From Icerya purchasi (Eukaryota > Arthropoda > Insecta > Hemiptera > Monophlebidae): a DNA stretch of 64,000 nt. Below are positions 24,056 to 36,179 of the stretch, piece after piece. How positions within the stretch are numbered: the first letter of the stretch is position 1; every line of letters starts with the position of its first letter. A program made the position numbers and the translations under genes. Under the pieces are notes generated by a model. It saw only the letters and a list, made by a program, of their open reading frames with translations, ran no database searches and was not told where the DNA came from. The stretch is taken from the NCBI GenBank assembly GCA_039619475.1, contig CM077116.1, positions 1,612,001 to 1,676,000 of the forward strand. Direction: 5' to 3'.

Positions 24056-24475
24056 TGTCTTCGTTCCATTCTATTCCTTTCAGTCGTCGCTCTTCTATTG
24101 TCTCCCTAATTCGTCTCCGGATCAATCATTCTCTCCTCCCTTCCTCTCGCTTTCGATTTGCTCTATCGCCTTCTCCTGATTGTTCTCTCCACGATTGTGA
24201 TTCTCCTCGTACATGTGATGCTAATCACATTTTCTTTGAGTGTCCTGCTCTTCGTAACGAACGCTCCCTTTTATACAGTCAGCTCCTGTCATTAGGTCTC
24301 CCTACTTCCTATAACTCTTCCTTTATCCTCTCCTTTCCTTCATCTTCTGTGGTGTCCACACTGCTGTCCTTTGTTGCGTCCATTTCGGACAACTTAGTTA
24401 TTTAATTTCTTAGCTTAGTTTTCTTGTTGTTGGATCAATGCCGCTGGCGCGCCCACAGAAAAAAAAAAAAAAAGT
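24056..24475 (+). pseudogene. I-like LINE 3' end, 5'-truncated
   Basis: The frame from 24037 reads SSFHSIPFSRRSSIVSLIRL and then CDANHIFFECPALRNERSLL, ending LVI-stop at 24405. It is almost base-for-base the C-terminus and 3' UTR of the minus-strand copy at 18.2 kb (TGCCGCTGGCGC then CCCAC), followed by A(16) at 24459-24474. It lies in inverted orientation beside the 5' end of that copy and is among the youngest LINE insertions here. No clear target duplication was found. Confidence 0.85.
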
Positions 24476-25560
24476 ACATAGTTTTATTCCTCTGTTATCG
24501 TTAACTTTTGTGTATCTTCTCTAATTTGGTCTTTATGTTAATTTTGAACAGTTACTGCTTTTCTTTTCCTATTGTGTACATTATTGCATGTTCGATTTCT
24601 TCGCCTATATAACTTTCATCATTTGTTTGTTATATTCAATGCCCATCACATTCAAACTTGTTAGACTTGATGCTGCTGTCAAATTGTTTTCACCTTCTTT
24701 GTTTGTATGTTCCTCTGATATACCTGTTTCCTCTTGTGTGGATGAATATTATCGTTTTACTGTATTTATATTTTGCTGGGGTTGCATATTTAATTTATTA
24801 TTCTCGTGGTCTGTAATTATAAATATTCTAAATTGTTCGTTATATTATACGTTACTATTATTGAATCTGGTGTGTTATCCAACGACTACACATTTTCAGA
24901 ACACATTTACAGTTTACGGCTTACAGATATTGTCTCCGACAAGACAACCATTTTTACTAGAATTTGTATCTTTTGCCCCGAAAATGGGATTTTTCAAAAA
25001 TGTGATCAGCCCATCTACGAACGGATTAGCAGAACACTAAATCGAAATACCAAAGAAGCAACTAAATGGAATGACGGAGACTACAGACTAATTCAAGATA
25101 TAAATGTAACAGCGCTGCAGTTTCGTTTAATCGATATTTCAGTTTCTTTTTATTGTAGCCTCGCCTGCGCGGGCAATGAACCTACCGCACACAATTCCCC
25201 CCTTGCAGCTAACGATGCAGTCAACGATAGAAAATCATCTGATAAAAATAATTCAATGTGTAACTTCTTCGCCTTCTTCTAACGCGATTTCCCCTACATC
25301 GAATTATGACGTGTCTGTAGAAATTAGTGACAATCAAGAAGATGCGGACGCAATATCTAAACAAACTAATTTGCTTAATTTAAATTAAATTAATCTAATT
25401 CCATTACTACCTTTCCGAACAGTTATGAAAGGTAAATCATCAGTGTTATTGAAAGCATGGAAAACAAAGATATCGTTAATTTTCATCTGATGTTTCTGGT
25501 CAGATTATTTTATAGAAAAGTTACAAGTCTCTCTTCAATTACTTAATCTGAAATGCGATC
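24476..25560. other. Uncharacterised segment with open frame 24806-25282
   Basis: The plus-strand frame at 24806-25282 (158 codons) begins MVCNYKYSKLFVILYVTII, a hydrophobic start, then contains CIFCPENGIFQKCDQPIYE and NRNTKEATKWNDGDYRLI. I recognise no family. An overlapping frame to 25388 is Ser/Asn/Asp-rich, like the start of a LINE ORF1, so the segment may be LINE leader sequence. Chance cannot be excluded. Confidence 0.2.
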
Positions 25561-25599
25561 ACTTATCCTTCAGTCCCTACTATTTCATCACGGTATAAT

Positions 25600-26420
25600 T
25601 CAAGACATTCCTTGCGATTTATCCATCGATAAACTCCTGCCAAACTATCCATCTTTCTCACCTGTTAAATCTTCTGCGGTTATCTTTACTCTTCGTTCTT
25701 ATGATCTCTTTTTAATCATCTTATCTTAAATAATAATCCAGACCCTCCTTTTTTCTCATTCCGATATTTAGATGATTTTCCGGACACTTGTCTTTTGTTT
25801 TACAGTTACGCCAACCATTTCTACCTACCCTCTTTCAAAAAACTCAACTGATAAAGTGTCTTTCTCATACTATTTGGTTGGAGATCCTTACAAATTATTG
25901 ATGTTTTACACATTCTTTATCCCTTCTATACTTGATTATTGTTGTTTTATCTATAGAAATTCCTTCAGATTCATACATTTCAAACTCGACTGCGTGCAAA
26001 ACGTTTGCCTTCCGAGCTGGATCCTACCGTACATGCCGAATACCTCATCCCTCCTCTCTTGTCCCAGAAGTTTATCTAGATTACCGTTTTCGAATCAAAC
26101 ATCTGCCTATTTCTTCCTCCTCTATTGTTAATTGCTATTTTTCTATCTACCACAACTGGCGTTTTCTGTCAATAAAATTCCAATACCGCCTCTTATTTCC
26201 ATTCTCCTCTGTCAGTTTCCACCATATACTTATTCTCACGAGAAACCACCATGTTCTTTTTTAGTTTTCCATCCTCCCACATGCTGTTAATTATCTTTAC
26301 GCAACTGTCTCATCCAAACTTATCATACAAATTTGAATTTTTAAACATCTTAAGCTCGTTTTTCCCTATCCACTTTACGATTTTCGCTGACTGACCACTC
26401 TGAAAGATCGAGTGGAATTG
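25600..26420 (+). pseudogene. I-like LINE RT C-terminal remnant, heavily decayed
   Basis: SPVKSSAVIFTLRSYDLFL near 25660-25710 aligns with SPSKSSPIDFTLRPYDPAL at 58.45 kb. GDPYKLLMFYTFFIPSILDYCCFIYRN (25885-25960) aligns with GGDPFILLILFKAIIRSKLDYCSFIYGN of the 19-kb copy. QTSAYFFLLYC and later frames match the following region. There are many frameshifts and stops. Bases 26420-26800 have similar composition but no motif I can defend. Confidence 0.6.
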
Positions 26421-26805
26421 GTTTAGCCCTCTTCTGTCCTCTCCTAAACTATTTTAAAACATTTAAGCTATCCTCCTTCTGTTGAATTTCCTATGCCGAA
26501 CTGCATTCACCTATTAACTTTGACGCTAGTAAGATTAAAGCCCCTTCTTCTTGTGCTGCCGTACTTCCTGCGGGTCAGTTATCATAACGTGAATTTTATA
26601 TGACAAAGCGGAGAGAACGAGTTTCTGCCGCTCGACGCAGCTTTCCAAAATTGGACTCCCCTGTCCAGTTACAGATGTTTTGGCATCGTGTCATAAGTTA
26701 GCTCCGCCAAGTATATATTCATTCCGAAAATTATGTTTTCTCTTTACCAAGCTCCTTCAATCTAACACATTCTAATTACTCCTACCGTACCTTCTTCTCC
26801 TTTTA

Positions 26806-28582
26806 GTGGACCGAGATTTGCTAACACAAGAAATGGACAATATAGGAATAAAAGGAAAATATTTGAATTGGTTTAGAAGTTCTCTAAACGAAAGGGAATT
26901 ACTAGTAAAAGTTGGAGATGTTCACAGTAATAAGGGGACGATGAATTATGAGGTGGGACAAGGAACGATCTTAGCTTTAATACTATTTTTGACATACACA
27001 AATACGCTACACTGATATGTTAAAAACTCCAGGCTGGATGTTTATGCAGATGATATTGTGTCGGTGATGGAGCATGCTAATGTGGAGCGCGCTGAAAATT
27101 TGCTACAAGAAGACCTAAATAATTTATGCAAATGGGCACGTGACAGGAAATTGTTAATTAACGTGAAAAAAAAACTAAAGTAGTGTATATAAAAACTCCA
27201 AGTCGGTTCAAAACGTTTGTGCCTAGGATTACTTTACATAGCTCGCTGTACCTACATGGGGAGGTGATGTGTTGTTGTGATTACTTAGAAACTGTCGATG
27301 AATTTAAAAATCTTGGATTAACTTTTGATAAGGCATTTTTTTTTTTTTTAATAAAAAAAAGGGGAATAAGATTGGTCTCGTTAACCAAGGACCTTCACCC
27401 AGAAACAAATAAACGGAAAACGAAAGTTATATAGTGAGACGATCAGATTTAATAAGAAGGAAACAATGAGAGAGATAATAAGTGTAGAAGGAAAATACAG
27501 AATATAATGGGCACAAAAAGGAGTAGGGAGTCCCAGCCTAAGCAAGTGGAAGTACAGAGCCGAACGCTCCACCGAAAGAGCAGAGCAGTCAAATAATACG
27601 TGATCGGCGTCACAAACAACCGCATCATTTGAATGGAGAGAACAACATGGGGAAGAGGAGAACCCATATCGATGATACCACTGGGAAAATCAGGAAATCT
27701 ATACCGGCGCTATACAAATTAAAACAGGTGATGACGTACAAGATTTTAAGACTATTTTTTGAATCTTTGATAATGTCTAGAATTAAATATGGAATAGAAA
27801 TTTGAAGGGAAGCAAAAACAACTGTAATGAGGAAAATTAGTAGGATGCAGAAAAGTTGTTCGAAAATAATTCTGCCAAATCACATGGTGGAATAAAAAGA
27901 AAGAAATATCATCGAAAATTATTTACTTTTACAATAAACGAATAAGGTTGAAAACACAATATATTACATTACTTACAAGAGGAAGGGTCTATCGGGATCC
28001 AGGAGTTATAATAAAATATGTTATATACGGTCAAGAGGAGTCAATAGTAAAATAGACAACGTGGAAGAAGAGGTGTTAATAAAAGTAATGGAACATATGC
28101 CGAAAGAAATTCAAGAAGAAGAGAATATGAATAGACGGAAGAATAAAATAAGGATATGGGCGATTGCATGGTGTAAAAAATAAGAATATGAACTTCAAAA
28201 TTGAGAGTAGATGTTGGTTTTGTTGTTCACTGTTGCACCATTTTAAGCATTTTGGATTAACAGATTTGGGATTCCTTTTGGGCTGTTGCGCGTACGTAAC
28301 CTTGCTGGATTGAATTTTGCGTAATTTTTTGGGGTTCAATTTGAGATTTATATAGTTGCTGAGAGAGTGTCGGTTTCTTTGTAAGTACATGTAGAAATAT
28401 TGTATTACAATACTGGCTTATTATAAATTTTACAGTATCATATAGTGCTGTATTAGATGTAGTTAGATTTAAGAGTATGTAAACTTTTACGAATAAACGA
28501 TATAATTATGTTGAGAACCCACAGACACGCTCTGGCCTTGTGGGACCCACAAATTATTTAAAAATTAAAAAAAAAAAATAAG
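26806..28582 (+). pseudogene. Jockey-like LINE, RT to 3' end, interrupted
   Basis: The RT reads DRDLLTQEMDNIGIKGKYLN, motif B EVGQGTILALILFLTYTNTL (expected PQG), a stop at 27015, then motif C DVYADDIVSVMEH (27042-27080) and DDYLETVDEFKNLGLTFDKA-like thumb sequence. A minus-strand LINE tail is inserted at 27337-27690. The RT end resumes as YKLKQVMTYKILRLFFESLIM and SRIKYGIEIW (27705-27810). The 3' UTR ends CCACAGACACGC ... CCTTGTGGGACCCAC and A(12) at 28570. A related minus-strand copy at 34.84-36.17 kb shares this 3' UTR. Confidence 0.75.
27337..27690 (-). mobile_element. I-like LINE 3' tail inserted in a Jockey-like LINE
   Basis: On the minus strand it shows VCDADH-like and SVERSALYFHLLRLGLPTPF, then FCAHYILYFPS, the C-terminal block of the I-like family. 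The 3' terminal motif follows at 27372-27401, then A-rich sequence (plus-strand T13 at 27337-27349). It splits the reading frame of the surrounding plus-strand RT and is therefore younger than its host. Confidence 0.75.
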
Positions 28583-28599
28583 CGGAAGATTGCAATCAG

Positions 28600-28985
28600 T
28601 TAATTGATGGAAAAGTAAAAGACTCGACAGAAAACACCGAATTAATGACTAAAATCGATCCCTCTCCACTAATACAACAGTCACAACCCCCCACCCCCCA
28701 CCCCCCACCGCGTTATAAATGTCCCTTCCACTGACGTCACTAAACGCTCACCGCCGTCAACTACTTCAACGCTCTGCTCAACAGAAAACGGCCAAACCCA
28801 ATTAGCTATAATCCCTGCCAAAACCCCACAAATAATGAAACCTAAAAAGAAACGTATTAGAACTGAATCGTAACGACAATAGCCAGTAGTCTCATATTCT
28901 CCTGACAAGCTGAATCCATCCGAAAATGAATCAGAACAAGATATTAATACTAAAGAATTTTCGCTTTCAGCTACTGATTTCTCTT
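28600..28985 (+). pseudogene. Possible LINE ORF1 N-terminal fragment
   Basis: The plus strand reads STDVTKRSPPSTTSTLCSTE, then TPQIMKPKKKRIRTES, two stops, and PSENESEQDINTKEFSFSATD. The Thr/Ser/Pro-rich and basic composition resembles the disordered start of a Jockey-type ORF1 (compare 34.2 kb). A C-run satellite lies at 28687-28710. The evidence is compositional only. Confidence 0.3.
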
Positions 28986-28989
28986 GATT

Positions 28990-29835
28990 TATATTATTGG
29001 ATGACAAATTATTGTGCTCAAGCCACCGAACCGGACGTCTATTGATTACACTTCCAAAAAGTTTTCTGGCGCAGAAAGCAAGACAGATTGAGCGAAGAGA
29101 GAAAAAGTTCGGTTTCGGGATCGGGGCAACAATGAAAGTATTCCAAGCAGATCGAGTAGAACCAGACAGTAGAAAAAAATTGAATTTATTTAAGAGGAAC
29201 CGAAGACCGAAATCAGAGAGACTTTTTAGAACGAAGAAGAGGATTTCATGTATATTAGGAGAGGAATTAGAAGAACTATGTAAGGTTGCTTCCAGTTCAG
29301 TACAGGTAAATGGAGTGAACAGGAAATGTGAGGGGGTGAAGAAAGCCGGCATGCGGACATAGCTAGGAGCTAAAAATGGAATTAATTTGTCAGGGGATAG
29401 GATATGATTTGAAGGATATTACGCTAAGAAGGATTTGAAAGCCCTCGCCATTTTCCAAATATGTGTAAGAGGAATGGGGTCCGCAAGACCTGTTTTGCCG
29501 TTTTGAGAGTATATTTAGCTCCGGCACTGGCGCTTTTATGAGCGAGAAATTTTCCGAGAGTACGACAGGAGCGGAATGTTCTATAGGTGGATAAACTTCG
29601 ATCAAAGGCAGCCTTACACTCTTTGTTCCATCGCAAACAGGAAGCAGATTTGGACCTTTTATAAGTTGAAAGCCGGGAAGGGGGAAAAGAACGAGTTAAG
29701 GCGTTGAAAATAGATTCCATAAAAAGGTCGTATTGGGAAAACGGATTTTTAAGAGCAAGGGAGTTGAGGAAAGTGAAAAGTCGACGTAGGAGCCAATGCT
29801 GGTCCAATGTATCTTCGAAAGGACCCATCTATGAG
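28990..29835 (-). pseudogene. I-like LINE: linker and RT N-terminal part
   Basis: The minus strand from 29828 reads NPFSQYDLFMESIFNALTRS, then LRWNKECKAAFDRSLSTYRT (like WWNEKCKAAFQKSSATFKAF in the 20.6-kb copy), and continues in another frame to ATLHSSSNSSPNIHEILFFVL, SAWNTFIVAPIPKPN and RRPVRWLEHNNL (29350-29010). This keeps the segment that the 18-23 kb copy has lost. The end near 28990 abuts unrelated sequence. Confidence 0.75.
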
Positions 29836-29959
29836 ACACTGAAATACCCTATTTCGTTGGTTAAACGGGAAAAACACGCCCAACTCTTAAAAGTAAAATC
29901 GATTTCAACTGCCCCTACAAGCTTGGCTACTTTTTTCGATGAAAAATTTTAATTCATTC

Positions 29960-31310
29960 AACATATCGATCTGCTGTTCGATGTTGTACTTTTTCTAATG
30001 GCCGTTTTAATCGCATCAAGATGAAATGAGGCAGTCCGAAAGAACGCGATAGCAAAATAATAGACTAGCTGATGTATACAAAACGGCAAAATGTGTTGCT
30101 TTTTGCACTGCTGTTTAATAACCGAGGCGAAACGTGCGCATACTATTTAACGGATAATTGGTCTCGGTTAATTATTTAATTAACGGGCAAGAAGTTGGCG
30201 TGAAAAAATCGCTGCATTCTGCATGGGTAATTGATAAAACTGCTCAGCTAAATCGGAGCTGGCTAATCGGATAAAATAATAAACGAAAACAGTGGAGGGG
30301 AAGTAATGTGATAAATGAAGCTGAACCAGCGAGCAACAAGAATCGGACTGCCTTGTCTTTCACACCGTTTTCAAGAATTACTCTCTACATATGTTTACAA
30401 TCTACATGCTACACGCGCACATATCTAATATCCATATTCTTACATACACCGGAGAGCGCATAGTAGCGCTTACTTATATACTAATACTAGGCATTTCGTT
30501 GTGATTATTATTGATGAAGGTCATTCAAATTAGTTTAAACAAGAAGAAAACAAAATTATCGATGATAAAAAACACACTAATGCACATAAGCAAAAATGTA
30601 AAAATGTCTTATAACACGCTATGTTAAAATATAACAAGAAGTTATTAATTACGGCGATAAAGGTAAAAATTCACCCAGGTCGTCGTTAACTTCACACACT
30701 TTCGCCCTACATTCCTTTCATGTACATGTCCTATATTTGTATCTTTTTTTCTTTTTTATTCACTTTTTTGTGCGTGGCGATCGATTAATTGTCGCATTAT
30801 AATAATTGTTTTCGATTTTATTTTATTTTTTATTTTTTAAATTCCTCTGTATTGCGCGAATTTAAAAATCGTTTTAGTTATTCATTTTTTGATACTTTTC
30901 GTAAACGTGCGTGTTTCGTCAAAATTTAAACGGGAAATTCACAAAAAGAAGAGAAAGAAAAACTACATAATCTGACGCGAACTTAGAGCGGCATTCCCAA
31001 TGTAAGTAACACTATGCGTTATTTTGTAAACTAGTTGGTTTGTAATTCGCCACTTTAAATGGCTTGTTTAATTTCATTTTCGCATTCAAAAAAATGACAC
31101 TTCATTTTGTCAAGAGAAATTCAAGAAAACAAAGAGAGTGCACTAATAATCGTGATAGTTCTTATGAAATAAATTACTAGCGCTTAGCGCTACACAACCA
31201 TCATGCGAGGGATAAACTGTTAGAAGTAGTAAAAAAGCATACAAACAAAAAATAAAGAAATGACCTATAAAAAAATTAAATAATTAAAATTATAACGATT
31301 AATAACGGAT
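29960..31310. other. Repeat-poor non-coding interval
   Basis: No coding frame or transposon motif. Between about 30120 and 30280 there is a cluster of TAATT/ATTA cores (GGATAATTGG, GGTTAATTATTTAATTAACGG, GGGTAATTG), which could be homeodomain-type binding sites. This is speculative. Confidence 0.35.
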
Positions 31311-31311
31311 T

Positions 31312-31448
<137 letters not shown>

Positions 31449-31449
31449 A

Positions 31450-32360
31450 TGTGTATCTAAACTCTACCTATCGGGCCAGTGAGGGGGCGAGCTTGCTTGA
31501 CCAATTTTTTTAACCAATCTTTTTTCTTCTAAAATTCTTTTAAAAAATTTGTTTTCAATTAACTACGTCTTTCTTCCCCGTTTTCTATCAAAAAAAAAAA
31601 AATCTTAACAATTATACAGTACAGCATTCATCCTTTGTTGTTATCTTATATAAAATAACGGAACATAATCATCAGACAAAAAATATAGTACACCTCGGGC
31701 TAAAAATGGCTCAGTTGTTAGTACATTAACGATAACGCCATTCGTGAGTTTTATATATATATCGAACGCTTCAAGAGTAATTTTCGTAAATGGCAATAAA
31801 AAAAAAAAAAAAAAAAAAAAAAATTGTGTTAAAAATGTTCCGACATTACTTTTTGCAGAGTGTGAAGTTTAAAGAGTAGTTTATAAGTTTTCTGTCCAGA
31901 AGTACAACAAAGTTGTAGTGAAATTCATACAGCATAAATTTTAAACAAAAATTTATTAAAATTTTTTGTAGATTTTGATACGAAAAATCAAAAAAAATAA
32001 ATAGAAAAAAAAGTTTTAGGATTACAATATTAATCTTACATATTAAAAAAAGAATTCGTGAAGTAATTTTAACTACTGCTTTTTCAACAAGTTCCTTTCG
32101 ATACTAAATATCAGGTCAAACAACCGCATCTCTCTTCACTGAGTTTGAGCTGAGTTACAAGTATTTTAATATATTTTCGCAACAGTATTACAAATATCGT
32201 AAAAATATTTACATTATAATGTCACGCAGTTTTTTCCTTTTTTTCCATTAAAAATTTTTTATATATGTAATTTAAAAAATAATTGAATAAAAAGAAATAT
32301 CGACTCCGAGGTTTACTCCAAAAACTTAATAAAACTTCACCAAAAAATAAAAATAATTAT
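31450..32360. other. No gene recognised; A(26) tract
   Basis: AT-rich. A homopolymer of about 26 A residues lies at 31797-31822, possibly a retroposon tail, with no recognisable body upstream. Confidence 0.45.
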
Positions 32361-32372
32361 TCGATACCTTAA

Positions 32373-32616
32373 GGGGAGATATTAGGATAATTCTTAAACA
32401 GCAGTAACTTTTTGTGGTTGCCACAAATTCAAATTACAATAATATTTAGAAACAATTTAATGAGTACAAGACAGCACGATCGCTCGTTTCCTATAAGCCG
32501 CGTAATGTGGAAACATTAGGAATATTTAATGCGGTTTCTAAATGTTATTGCAATTTGTGATTTCCGTGCCGATTAGAAACGTTAATGTTGTTTAAGAATT
32601 ATCATAATACCTCTCT
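32373..32616. mobile_element. TTAA-flanked foldback MITE, 244 bp
   Basis: The outer 36 bp of each end pair with about 6 mismatches (left starts GGGGAGATATTAGG, right inward AGAGAGGTATTATG, both then ATAATTCTTAAACA). Pairing resumes further in (ACAAATTnnnATTACAATAA ... TTTAGAAAC), giving long terminal inverted repeats of roughly 90 bp. TTAA flanks both ends (32369-32372 and 32617-32620). No coding capacity. The target-site choice suggests mobilisation by a piggyBac-type transposase. Confidence 0.75.
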
Positions 32617-32639
32617 TTAAGGTATACTACTCAAAAATA

Positions 32640-33700
32640 TACTATTTCAATCGAATAATTTTTTTTTACTTTTTGCTAAGTTATTATTAAATTTTCGAGT
32701 AAATCTTGAAGTCGATATATTTTTTTCAATTATTTTATTTCACCACGTTTGGTGGAGACAGTTGTGGATGGCAATACGGATAGATCAATGCTAATTTCGC
32801 GATACTCTTATAAAGAGCTCGATATCGGTTTAAAAATATAATGTGCAAATTCTGTCGGTGATAAGCTTGTAAATCGCGCTTCGAGGTTTTCAATTATCTT
32901 TATTTGAATCGACATTTCCGTAAGGAACTAACGTTACGAGTATCATACTCGTTCATCGCCTATTAAATTTTAAAATGTTGCATGTACGTATTTTCCCTAT
33001 ATTCTAATGATAATTTTTTCGCTAATTTTTGTCTCGTTGAATTGAGCAGAGGATGTATATCCCAAACTCCTTTCTTTAACGTTTATTTTAATAGCTACTT
33101 GGTATCACAGCACTCACCGTTATTCATTTGTATTCACAATCCACTGACCGATACAGTTTCGAATAAACCGAGAATCATTCAAATTACCCCATAGGGTGGT
33201 CAAAAGTTAAATGTAAAAACGTAATATATTTACATTAGGGGTGAGCTTGTAAATGACACTGTGACGGTTTCGAATTCGTTTTCTCTATTCGAACCTATAT
33301 TTATCCATTGTATTTTACATTGATTATATTTTGATTTTTTGTTTCACTAAAAATTAGTTTTTCTGTCAAATTATGTTTCCACGCTCAATATCGATAACAT
33401 TTTAAGTCATATATTACCAAAAACTTATCTGAGGGACCACATTTTTTCAACTCAGTCTAAATTTAACCGAATTTTCATTGGCACTCACACGATACGACCG
33501 CTGATCGACTCATTTTCGAAAAAAACAAAGAATCACTAAAATCGATATCGTAGTTCACTACATTTTTACATAAGATTACTTTTTTAAATATTACTAGAGC
33601 CATGGAGAAACCACGAGCATGAATAATTATAATATGAACCACTATTTTCTGATTTTATTTTCCCTATTTTTTTGTAGGGTATTTCCTCCTAACCTATTTG
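32640..33700. other. No gene recognised
   Basis: Non-coding AT-rich sequence. The 70-codon frame at 32982-33194 has no recognisable feature. Confidence 0.45.
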
Positions 33701-33714
33701 TAAGCGGTATCTTT

Positions 33715-34135
33715 TTTTATTTGGATTCACCTGTCAAGGGCATTGACCCGGAGCTACAGTTCAAGATATCATCAGTAGAAAAAGAAACTAGATTTTAATA
33801 CCATTACAAATTTAGGAAAGGAAGGAAACAATCCCAGATAAGAGACACAAGGGCCGAAAAAATGAAGGAAACAGTAGATAGAAAGAGAAATGCTTAAGAG
33901 CTGATCACAAAAAGCGCTTGGCGAAAAGAGCGGGCCATTAAAAAAAAAAAATATATGATTAGCATCACAAATTAAACTGCAATCATCTGGGTGGAAAAAA
34001 CAAAAGGGAGAAGAAATATGAGAAAAACAAAAACGAGACGGGGGAGTAAGTTATCACTAAAGCGAAGACGATCAATGGGGAAATGAAAGAATGACGGAAA
34101 CTGCCAAGTATCCATTCGATATGCAGAACTGTGCT
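33715..34135 (-). pseudogene. I-like LINE C-terminal remnant and 3' end
   Basis: On the minus strand: LRFSDNLLPRLVFVFL, then CNLICDANHIFF-like sequence around an A-run, and GPLFSPSAFCDQLLSISLSTV. The 3' terminus at 33722-33750 fits the family's terminal motif (TGTCAAGGGCATTGACCCG on the plus strand). It is decayed with frameshifts. Confidence 0.6.
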
Positions 34136-34149
34136 GACAACTTATATGC

Positions 34150-34836
34150 ATAAACGTATCTGATAATAACAACGATAATGTTATAACTCTTCGCAATGTA
34201 GACAAGGCTAACAATACTTGGCAGTTAGTTAGAAGAAAACGTCCTTCCCCTCCTTCGACGCCGCATTCATCGACTGAATTTACTCAACAATTCCAAAGTT
34301 TAATACGAGAAATCAGTATCAACCGTTTATGTAATTAAACAATTACGACAACACAGATGAGGATAATGAAATAACGGATGCAGATGCGGTGCTACTTGAT
34401 AATGAAGTATCGAACTAAACAAAAACTCAACCCATCGCCGCCGATTAACCAAATTGCAACGCTTTCGCCGATTTTAATTTAAAATGTTAAAAATTATATC
34501 GAATTCATCCAGGTTCTTAACAAGTTTGATAAATGTTAAATTTACGTTGAAATCTACAGGAAACTGTTATTACTGTAAAACTAAGCCCGCCAGCTTGTTA
34601 TCCGCGCATTGACTAAAGTTCGTCAACGAAGTAAATACAAATTCTACATATTCCAACTATCAGAAAATAGAGCCTTTCGTGTAATTTTAAAAAATCTTCA
34701 TCATACAACTAAGTGCGAGGAAATCGCACAAGCATTACAAAATTTAGGTTTCTCTGTTCGTTCTGCAATTAACAATGTTCTTCGTAGATTTCGAAAAATC
34801 TTCTAAAAATTCAGAAATGTTTAAGTAAAATCACTT
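34150..34836 (+). pseudogene. Jockey-type LINE ORF1 (gag-like) remnant
   Basis: The plus strand reads VITLRNVDKANNTWQLVRRKRPSPPSTPHS, then after frameshifts NYIEFIQVLNKF. In the frame at 34609 it reads NRAFRVILKNLHHTTKCEEIAQALQNLGFSVRSAINNVL, the RNA-binding-like block (FRVVxRNLHHST..) that precedes the zinc knuckles in Jockey/BS-type ORF1 proteins. It is cut off at 34838 by the A-tail of a minus-strand LINE. The endonuclease fragment on the other side of that insert (36180) may be its continuation. Confidence 0.7.
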
Positions 34837-34837
34837 T

Positions 34838-36175
34838 TTTTTTTTTTTTTAATAAGTGGCGGGTCTCACAAGGCATACTGCCGGTCTGTGGGTGTCGAAC
34901 ACCACCATCATTTATTCATAAATATAATTTCAAAACTTCTTAATACCTATTTTACATTACACACAGTACACGTATTATACTATTACACTTGACGAACATC
35001 CGTCCTAATTATATACATATGATCGATTCTCCACCATTTGCTCCCATATATACAATTAAGAATTAACTGTCACCCATCTATGTTCTCAACCAGCCACACT
35101 GCTTAATTATTAGTTTCCAAAGTCCTATATCTCTGTGTTCATTAAATCTTCTGGAATTTGTACCAGCAAGTTAATTAATACTGCCATATCATCAGTGTTG
35201 AGCTAATCTATATAATGCTGGTAACGTTTGCCTAATTTTGTATGATAAATTTGTAATATGCTTCTGCCAAGATAATGTACTGTTAAAAGTTAGTCTAAGA
35301 CATTTAACCTCAGGAGTACAACCACAATTCAAGGTAGGAGTCAAACATTTGTGTAAGAAACTATTATTATACATTATAATAGAAGGTTTGTATGTTCTAT
35401 ATCTGCTGGACGTCCTTATATATAAAACCTTTGATTTTTTTATATTAATCGTTTGGTGTTTATCATGTTCTCACCTATTCATATTGACATCCTCTTGCAA
35501 AAGTTTTTCGGCCACCTGAATGTTATGGTGCTCAATTACGAGTGTGCTATATCATCCTCATAGGCATATATAATCGAATGTTTAACATATTTGTGAAGGG
35601 GGTTGGTGTAAATCAGAAACAGCAACAGAACTAATATAATTCCTTGTCCTACACCTCTTAATGCAGTTTTCTCTCTACTTAGTTCTTCATTGATTTTCAC
35701 AACTCTCGCTCTATTATGCGCGTAACTTTCAAATCATTTATTTTGTTTGCCTATAATACTAATACCTTTCATATCCCGCAACAGTATTTGATGATTCACC
35801 GCATCAAATGCTTTACCGATGTCTATAAAAATTACAAGAAACTGTTCCCCCAAGTTGCTTGTCGTTTATTGATTCTATTTGTTGGTGCTCTTAACAAGGA
35901 GACTGTTGATAGAATAAAGCCTAAAGCCGAATTGGTAATTATGTAGTATTTCATTTCCCTCCAGATACTTTCATAGGTGGGACGCAAGAAATTGTTCCAA
36001 AATTTTTACCAACACTGAAATAATCGTAATTGGTCGATAATTTTCGCATGCGCTTGCTTCACCACATTTACATATAGGTCTCATAATTCCGGTTTTAAGT
36101 CCTTCAGCGACTATATACTTTCTTTAATAGAACAGTTTATTACTTTCGTTATTATTGGAGTGAGGACTGATATAT
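34838..36175 (-). mobile_element. Jockey-like LINE, RT to 3' end, inserted in plus-strand LINE
   Basis: The A-tail appears as T(14) at 34838-34851. The 3' UTR (CTCACAAGG ... CTGTGGGTG on plus) is related to that at 28.51-28.57 kb. On the minus strand the RT shows FIDIGKAFDAVNH (about 35825-35790), motif B GVGQGIILVLLLFLIYTNPL, motif C YAYEDDIAHS (FADD degenerated), and the thumb TPEVKCLRLTFNSTLSWQKH and SYKIRQTLPALYRLAQH (35374-35192). Several stops and frameshifts. The 5' end near 36175 is inferred from resumption of a plus-strand element. Confidence 0.7.
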
Positions 36176-36179
36176 TTTG

